NCBI GenBank assembly: GCA_016202795.1
Contig: JACQNY010000108.1
Span: 1-11,496, forward strand
Length of the DNA stretch: 11,496 nt
Direction: 5' to 3'
Origin: Candidatus Aenigmatarchaeota archaeon
Lineage (GTDB): Archaea > Aenigmatarchaeota > Aenigmatarchaeia > JACPZZ01
The position numbers and the translations under genes are program-made. Position 1 is the stretch's first letter, and the number at the start of each line of letters is the position of its first letter. A model generated the notes under the pieces. It was not told the DNA's origin, ran no database searches, and saw only the letters and a program-made list of their open reading frames with translations. Below, in pieces: positions 6,523-11,496 of the stretch.

Positions 6523-7404
6523 TCATGAATTAGCACCTATCAGATTATGCCTGCCCATTATTCTTTCCATTGCTTCAAGGTATTTGGCTGTTGTCGATTC
6601 CACAACTTCTGGTGTGAGCAACGGCTCTGTCAAATGCGTGCCTGCGGGCGGTCTTTGTTCGTCCCAGCCCCTTTTATGCAAAAGAAAATCACGCACGTAT
6701 TGTTTGTCAAAGCTTGGTTGATCGCGACCTGTTTCAAAATTTTCTGCGTACAGAAGTGCGTCCCAAAACCTCGAAGAATCGGGCGTTCCGACTTCATCTC
6801 CCAATATCGGAACTTTTGCAAGTTGTGCGTTCCTTCCGAATTCCAATTTTTCATCTGCGAGCAATATCCCACCCAGTGCGGCGCCTTCGGCTACAAGCTG
6901 GTGAACATGCAACGCGGCGTCAGTAACGTATCGCAGTTCTTCTGTTGTCATCCAACCGTTGCGTAAAATCTCATCGATTGTAACAGGTCTGTCGCTCGCT
7001 TCCAATTTTGTTGTGAACTCAACCATCGGCGTGGAAAATCTTGCGCCTTTTCTCGGTTCTGTGCCTGCTGGCAGACGAAATTCTCCTTTTTTGTAACGGT
7101 CCCATGCCGAACCGTACAAATAACCGCGGACGATAACTTCAACAGGTATCATATCCAATTTGTAAACCAGCATTGTATTTTTGCCCACCCTATCCACGTA
7201 ATGCGTTTTTATGCCTCCTTGTTCGGCCATCCTCAGGTGGTGCGCAGATACGTCGTTAAGAACTTCGCCCTTGCGCGGTATTGTATCAGCCAGAACAATA
7301 TCAAAAGCCGATATCCTGTCTGTTGATTCAAGCCAAAGCATTCCCATGCCTACATCGTAAACGTTGCGGACTTTTCCTTGATGAATTAAAACAGGTTCTG
7401 GCAT
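6523..7404 (-). CDS. purC: SAICAR synthetase (PurC, long type)
   Basis: PurC condenses CAIR with aspartate, using ATP, to make SAICAR, the substrate of PurB. The 293-residue protein has the ATP-binding loop HQGKVRNVYD (8-17), STDRISAFDIVLAD (27-40), the PVEVIVRGYLYGSAW block (87-101), LADEKLEFG (182-190), GDEVGTPDSSRFW (202-214) and SFDKQYVRDFL (231-241). The length and the STPMVEFTTKLEASDRP segment (124-140) resemble the longer yeast Ade1-like form rather than the roughly 237-residue E. coli form. The ATG at 7404 is preceded at a short distance by GTGAG, a plausible Shine-Dalgarno match, as expected for an internal operon gene. It begins 30 nt after the purB stop and is the last recognisable gene of the purN-purB-purC unit. 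Confidence 0.97.
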   Translation of the reverse strand: MPEPVLIHQGKVRNVYDVGMGMLWLESTDRISAFDIVLADTIPRKGEVLNDVSAHHLRMAEQGGIKTHYVDRVGKNTMLVYKLDMIPVEVIVRGYLYGSAWDRYKKGEFRLPAGTEPRKGARFSTPMVEFTTKLEASDRPVTIDEILRNGWMTTEELRYVTDAALHVHQLVAEGAALGGILLADEKLEFGRNAQLAKVPILGDEVGTPDSSRFWDALLYAENFETGRDQPSFDKQYVRDFLLHKRGWDEQRPPAGTHLTEPLLTPEVVESTTAKYLEAMERIMGRHNLIGANS

Positions 7405-7434
7405 ATTCTCACGTTCTTTCTTAATTATTAATCC

Positions 7435-8883
7435 TTAAGCAGCGTCTTTTATTTTCTTTTTTATCCTGTTTAATGCGGTTCTGGAAGAGTTCAGTGCCAT
7501 ATCAGCGACGCGTTCGGCTTCCCCGAAATCCATCACGTCCAATGACGCCAATCGCATTCTTGTTTCGTCATCTATTTCAAGCTCGGCAGCCCATTGAGCC
7601 ATTTGCTGTTCTGTAACGGTTTTACCCCTTGTCATTTCCTGCAGGCTTTCGTACGCGCCTTCCTTTCCTGCAGCACGCAAAATAGTTTGCATGTTCGTGC
7701 CTAAAATTTCAGGGTGCGCCCTTATGTCGGCTATTGCCGCGTCCCTGTCCACATTCACCAGCTTCAAACCTTCAGAAATGTTTTGGTTGGCCAATACCGC
7801 GTGACCGAGCGCGACGCCGTAATTCCTTCTGACAGTAGAGCCGGATAAATCCCTTTGCAATCTTGATTTGGTCAGTTTGGACGCCATGAAATTCAGCAAC
7901 GCCGAGGAAGTTTGCAAATTTCCTTCTGCGTTCTCGAATTCTTCGGGATTTCTTTTGTGCGCCATTATGGAACTTATCCCGCGATCGCCGGCTGTAAGAT
8001 AAATCAAATCCAGTGTGGAATACAGCCACAAATTCTGCGACAAATCTTCCATTACGTCGTTAACGCCTGCTACATCGCGAAACAACCTTGCGACATCGTC
8101 GTGCGAACCTATCTGGGTTGTAACATATTTTGGATTAAGCCCGAACCTTCTTACGAAATTGCCTGCGAACCTAATCCAATCATGGGTTGGATAAGTTGTT
8201 TTTAGCGGGTTGTAAGTTCCGACAGGCCCGCTTACTTTTCCGCCAAGCCCGTCAGCGCGGTATGCTACGCCGCTTGCTGCGGTTCCAACGCGTTCAAGGA
8301 AGAATGCCATTTCTTTGCCGAGCGATGTCGTGTCTGCACGTTTACCGTGCGTCCTGCCGAGAATCGCAACCGCTTTGTTGTCTGTTACTATGCCGCGCAA
8401 ATCTTCGATTACATTGACAACGGTCGGCAAATAATCCTCCATTACGCCCTGTTTCAACAAGTAATGTATCGCGATGTTATCAACGTCTTCCGACGTCAAG
8501 CCTAAATGAATTTTCGGCACGAGGTCTGCCATTGACGTGCCTCGGAATTTATCGCCCATCCAATATTCTATAGCTTTTATGTCGTGGCGCCTTGCGCGCC
8601 CGCGTTCTATTTTTTTAACCTCGACGGCGTCGGTTAACGAGAAATTTTTGTAAAGATTTTCCATAAAACCTCTTTCCTGACCCGAAAGCTGGCGGATCAC
8701 GCCTTCGTCCGATGACGCAACCAAATATTCAGCCTCGACATGCACGCGCGCACGCATCCAAGCGGCTTCGGAGAATCGGTTCGACAGTCTGTTAACACGG
8801 CCCCAATAGCGGCCGTCCAGCGGAGAAATTGCTGTTAATGGGGTTAAAGGCTCTTTTGAAAAATCAACAATGTATACGGACAT
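7435..8883 (-). CDS. purB: Adenylosuccinate lyase
   Basis: PurB releases fumarate twice in the pathway: from SAICAR (product of PurC) and from adenylosuccinate (product of PurA). The 482-residue protein follows the E. coli PurB plan: LTAISPLDGRY (16-26), RRHDIKAIEYWM (98-109), HLGLTSEDVDN (126-136), RTHG (177-180) with the catalytic-type H179, TTQIGSHDD (255-263), the fumarase-superfamily signature SSIMAHKRNPEEFENAEGN (304-322) with the mobile-loop serines S304/S305, and SRLQRDLSGSTVRRN (340-354). Two usually conserved spots differ: THGQP is THGKR (178-182) and MPHK is MAHK (307-310). I chose the ATG at 8883; a TTG directly upstream (8886) would add one residue. It lies 33 nt downstream of purN and probably has its own TATA box there. 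Confidence 0.96.
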   Translation of the reverse strand: MSVYIVDFSKEPLTPLTAISPLDGRYWGRVNRLSNRFSEAAWMRARVHVEAEYLVASSDEGVIRQLSGQERGFMENLYKNFSLTDAVEVKKIERGRARRHDIKAIEYWMGDKFRGTSMADLVPKIHLGLTSEDVDNIAIHYLLKQGVMEDYLPTVVNVIEDLRGIVTDNKAVAILGRTHGKRADTTSLGKEMAFFLERVGTAASGVAYRADGLGGKVSGPVGTYNPLKTTYPTHDWIRFAGNFVRRFGLNPKYVTTQIGSHDDVARLFRDVAGVNDVMEDLSQNLWLYSTLDLIYLTAGDRGISSIMAHKRNPEEFENAEGNLQTSSALLNFMASKLTKSRLQRDLSGSTVRRNYGVALGHAVLANQNISEGLKLVNVDRDAAIADIRAHPEILGTNMQTILRAAGKEGAYESLQEMTRGKTVTEQQMAQWAAELEIDDETRMRLASLDVMDFGEAERVADMALNSSRTALNRIKKKIKDAA

Positions 8884-8911
8884 CAAGACACTAAGATTAA
8901 GAAGCAGATAA

Positions 8912-8922
8912 ATTATTTAAGC
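8912..8922 (-). promoter_or_regulatory. Probable TATA box for purB-purC, inside an inverted repeat
   Basis: The minus strand reads GCTTAAATAAT, overlapping the purN stop codon; its GCTTAAAT octamer is centred about 35 nt before the purB ATG. A 6-bp inverted repeat, GCAGAT (8904-8909) and ATCTGC (8925-8930), flanks it. Since purN is transcribed through this site, it would be an internal promoter for purB-purC. Confidence 0.4.
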
Positions 8923-9789
8923 TAATCTGCAGCCAGCCGGTATCGGAACGCCGTCCAGATAAACGCCTTTTTCGCCCAACGCAAACCTGCCGTCGGCTAC
9001 CATTTCAACTGTTCTCGGTAAAATTACCCAATCGCCCATTTCTTTCAACCGTCCCTGATGTTTGTCGGCGATCCACTTTGCGATTCTTTTATTTCTGGGA
9101 TCCCTCAGAAATTCCAAATTAAATGTCCTCGGATCAACGTCCATGTTTAATACGCCTTCCGACGCCAGTTCCACTGCAGCCTGCTCCAAATCGACAGGCA
9201 GGCTTTTCGAAATTAAAAGCACTTCGCCGTAATCGACTTGCGGCCTGACTAAATGCGTGCTTGAACACAATTCTTTTTCGCCGGCAAGAATTTGATCTCG
9301 TACCGCGTTGTCGCCGGTGTATTTCCTTCTTCCATTTTCAACAATTGAAAGGTCTGCAGGGTGAACGTTAATGCCTAACCACGTTGACAATAAAGGTTCG
9401 GTAACTATGCTCATGAAACCGCCCAACACGACAATATCCGGCCTGTATGGCTCCAATTTTCTTACGACGCGCTCAAAATATGCCGGCCGCAAACTTAAAT
9501 CGCGTTTGTTCGGATGTCCTCGGCCTACATAAAAATCCGCTATATCGTCACATTCCCAAGGCAAAGAAAATTCTTCGGCGATTTGCTGCGCCTTGCTTCC
9601 TTTGTTGTCTGTAAAAATAACGACAACTTCGTAAGGCGATCTACCTCTTTCCGTTGCAAGCTTTTGCTGATGCTCCATTGTTTTTACAACATTGGTTCCA
9701 GAGCCTGACATAAGGTCAGCGACACGCATAGGCCGTTGTTCAATTTCCGGATCGTATAACCTATGCAACGAGGAACGCTGGTATGCCAT
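8917..9789 (-). CDS. purN: Phosphoribosylglycinamide formyltransferase (PurN-like, enlarged)
   Basis: PurN transfers the formyl group of 10-formyl-tetrahydrofolate to GAR, giving FGAR, the substrate of PurL. The 290-residue protein has the phosphate-binding SGSGTN (28-33), RPDIVVLGGFMSIV (116-129), the catalytic Asn and His in INVHPADL (140-147; N141, H143), and the catalytic Asp in VDYGEVL (185-191; D186). Its C terminus, EKGVYLDGVPIP, parallels ENAAWLDGQRLP of E. coli PurN. It is about 80 residues longer than the usual 210: roughly 20 before the SGSG loop, 20 before N141 and 36 after D186. The same frame stays open back to 10023, but that would overlap the divergent purL; the ATG at 9789 has a TATA box about 34 nt upstream. 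GTG at 9795 and ATG at 9729 are alternatives. Another formyltransferase role is possible but less likely in this cluster. Confidence 0.9.
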   Translation of the reverse strand: MAYQRSSLHRLYDPEIEQRPMRVADLMSGSGTNVVKTMEHQQKLATERGRSPYEVVVIFTDNKGSKAQQIAEEFSLPWECDDIADFYVGRGHPNKRDLSLRPAYFERVVRKLEPYRPDIVVLGGFMSIVTEPLLSTWLGINVHPADLSIVENGRRKYTGDNAVRDQILAGEKELCSSTHLVRPQVDYGEVLLISKSLPVDLEQAAVELASEGVLNMDVDPRTFNLEFLRDPRNKRIAKWIADKHQGRLKEMGDWVILPRTVEMVADGRFALGEKGVYLDGVPIPAGCRLA

Positions 9790-9808
9790 ATCCACACTTG
9801 AAAAAACT

Positions 9809-9832
9809 AAGCGGTTAAGGCTTAAATCGCTT
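9809..9832. promoter_or_regulatory. Symmetric bidirectional purN/purL promoter with imperfect palindrome
   Basis: The 67-bp gap between the divergent starts contains one TATA-like octamer, GCTTAAAT (9820-9827), centred about 34 nt from both the purN ATG (9789) and the purL ATG (9857). It lies within an imperfect palindrome: AAGCG (9809-9813) and TTAAG (9815-9819) mirror CTTAA (9821-9825) and CGCTT (9828-9832). The element could serve transcription both ways and overlap a repressor site. Confidence 0.5.
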
Positions 9833-9856
9833 ACACATTTACTATAGTTGAGCCTG

Positions 9857-11496
9857 ATGGCTGATACTAAACCGAACACTTTACAGATTGCCATTAAACC
9901 CGAGTTCTCGGACGCTTCTGCGGCTGCGGTACAATTGGACTTTGCCGAACGCGGCGTGAAAACGGAAAATATCCGAAGCGCCCGGAAAATAACTTTCGGC
10001 TTTGGGCTTTCCGAAGACGACATAGAAAAACTTCAAACAGAATTAACAGACCCTGTCACAGAATTCTCCGCGATAAACGAACAAATTAATCCCGGCGATT
10101 TCGATTTTCTTTTAGAAGTTTCAAGGAAGCCCGGCGTCGCCGACCCACAGGGCCGAACAACAAAAGAAGTTGCAGAAATAGTTCTTGACAGGAATATGGA
10201 CGAAGGAAACGCCTACACATCAGCGCAATATTTTGTAAAAGGAGCAAATGCCGAAGATTTACGACGCGCTGCCGTTGCCATGCTCGCTAACCCGCTGATT
10301 GAGGACGTGCAAATCCGCGATTATCGCACATGGGACAGAAGGACAGGATTGCACACGATACCCAGTATGATCGCGGCCAACGGCGTAAGGGTGGGTTATA
10401 TCGATCTTAATATTGCTGACAATTTGCTGATGGAGATAAGCACAAAGGGCGAGCTTGCATTAAACCTGCGTGAGATGAGAGGCATAGGCGGCGAGTATCA
10501 AAGGCCTGGTTTTGTACAGGAAAGAAAACTTCTCGGACTGGACGCGAAACCAACGGATGTAGAATTAGAAGTATTGGCACAGACATGGAGCGAGCATTGC
10601 AAGCACAAAATATTCAATGCTGCGGTGCGCTATGTTGACAAGGAAACAGGCCAGACTTTTGATGTTGACAGCCTTTTCAAAACTTTCATCAAAGGTTCGA
10701 CCGAAGAAATAGCAAAAACAGACAAATGGAAAAATGTTTTAGTTTCCGTATTCAAGGACAACGCCGGCATTGTGAAATTCAACGACATGTGGAACATGCT
10801 GATGAAAGTCGAGACGCACAACAGCCCGAGCGCAAAAGACCCTTACGGCGGCGCGTTGACCGGCGTTAACGGCTGCCATCGCGACATAATGGGCGCGGGC
10901 ATCGGGGCGGAATTAATTGCGTCAACAGATGTGTTGTGTTTCGCAAATCCTGATTACGCAGGCTATTTACCATCAACAATACTTCATCCGGACCGTGTGA
11001 GAAAAGGAGTTTTCAAGGGAATCGAACACGCCGGGAATAAGACAGGCATACCCACCGTAAACGGCTCAGTATTTTTCCACGACAGCTTTTTGGGAAAGCC
11101 TTTGGTATTCTGCGGTTCTGTCGGCGTAATACCCGGCGAGATAAACGGAAGACGTACAGAAGAAAAGGTTATTGAACCCGGTTATCTCGCTGTAATGGTC
11201 GGCGGGCGCGTTGGTAAAGACGGCATACACGGCGCGACATTTTCCTCGGGCACGCTGCATGAGAAGTCGCCTTCTTCGGCTGTACAAATCGGCGACCCAA
11301 TTGTGCAAAAGCGCGTGTATGATTTCTTAATCAAAGCCCGCGACCTCGGTTTGTTTGAAGCGATAACGGACAACGGCGCAGGCGGGCTGTCGTCGTCGAT
11401 AGGTGAGATGGCACAGCTTTCAGGCGGCTGTGAAATATATCTCGATCGAGTCCCACTGAAATACGAAGGCATGCAACCGAGGGAAATTTTAATTTC
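9857..11496 (+). CDS. purL: FGAM synthase, PurS-PurL fusion type (3' end cut by window)
   Basis: PurL converts FGAR, ATP and glutamine-derived ammonia to FGAM. The first 546 codons are present and the frame is open at the window end. Residues about 8-160 form two PurS-like segments: the first is poorly conserved (8-75) and the second is clear (84-158: PGVADPQGRTTKEVAEIVL, YTSAQYFVKG, LANPLIEDVQI). The PurL part follows, with QTWSEHCKHKIF (242-253), the Mg-ATP region KVETHNSPSAKDPYGGALTG (317-336), GGRVGKDGIHGATFSS (449-464), GDPIVQKR (479-486) and TDNGAGGLSSS (504-514). ETHNSPSA replaces the commoner ETHNHPSA, as I recall from large PurL clades. In separate systems PurS, PurL and PurQ form a complex; here PurS is apparently built in, and a PurQ glutaminase should be encoded elsewhere unless it is fused downstream. 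ATG at 9857 was chosen; an in-frame TTG at 9848 sits near the predicted transcription start. Confidence 0.95.
   Translation, partial: MADTKPNTLQIAIKPEFSDASAAAVQLDFAERGVKTENIRSARKITFGFGLSEDDIEKLQTELTDPVTEFSAINEQINPGDFDFLLEVSRKPGVADPQGRTTKEVAEIVLDRNMDEGNAYTSAQYFVKGANAEDLRRAAVAMLANPLIEDVQIRDYRTWDRRTGLHTIPSMIAANGVRVGYIDLNIADNLLMEISTKGELALNLREMRGIGGEYQRPGFVQERKLLGLDAKPTDVELEVLAQTWSEHCKHKIFNAAVRYVDKETGQTFDVDSLFKTFIKGSTEEIAKTDKWKNVLVSVFKDNAGIVKFNDMWNMLMKVETHNSPSAKDPYGGALTGVNGCHRDIMGAGIGAELIASTDVLCFANPDYAGYLPSTILHPDRVRKGVFKGIEHAGNKTGIPTVNGSVFFHDSFLGKPLVFCGSVGVIPGEINGRRTEEKVIEPGYLAVMVGGRVGKDGIHGATFSSGTLHEKSPSSAVQIGDPIVQKRVYDFLIKARDLGLFEAITDNGAGGLSSSIGEMAQLSGGCEIYLDRVPLKYEGMQPREILI

Noticed and set aside
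9790..10023. Upstream extension of the purN frame by 78 codons
   Set aside because: It would overlap the start of divergent purL and the shared promoter, and the added residues are antisense to the PurS-like coding sequence. The start at 9789 is better supported.

Overview
The window reads as a chromosomal housekeeping region of an archaeon. The clearest evidence is the SMC ATPase: its Walker A context, the RAERLHELIF segment and the GYNIVLQGDVT...ERRSVIDEIAGIKEYDEKK block are typical of archaeal SMC. The promoters agree: a TATA-like octamer (GCTTAAAT in one or other orientation, or ATTTAAAC before guaB) lies about 25-38 nt upstream of transcription-unit first genes, usually with no Shine-Dalgarno motif. 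The lineage cannot be fixed from this sequence; a small-genome (DPANN-like) archaeon is only a guess.

Layout: (1) 1-3368, minus strand: smc then scpA, the two core condensin subunits, separated by 140 bp. That gap holds two adjacent perfect hairpins and what looks like the first 12 codons of a broken MazG-like (COG4997-type) pyrophosphohydrolase gene. (2) 3369-3458: divergent promoter region. (3) 3459-6448, plus strand: guaB (IMP dehydrogenase) and purA (adenylosuccinate synthetase), the two enzymes that commit IMP to GMP or AMP, followed by a T-rich terminator. (4) 6523-9789, minus strand: purN, purB, purC in transcription order. (5) 9857-end, plus strand: the first 546 codons of a large purL carrying PurS-like sequence at its N terminus, divergent from purN across 67 bp.

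Together the purine genes cover GAR formylation (PurN), FGAM synthesis (PurL), SAICAR synthesis and cleavage (PurC, PurB), and both exits from IMP (GuaB; PurA followed by PurB). PurF, PurD, PurQ, PurM, PurE and the last steps to IMP are not in the window. Use of PurN implies a 10-formyl-tetrahydrofolate pool.

No tRNA, rRNA, CRISPR array, insertion sequence or defence island was seen, and no gene looks like a wholly new system. The most notable points are an SMC with strongly shortened coiled-coil arms, the hairpin and gene remnant between smc and scpA, the symmetric purN-purL promoter, the non-archaeal-looking IMPDH subtype, and motif changes in PurB.
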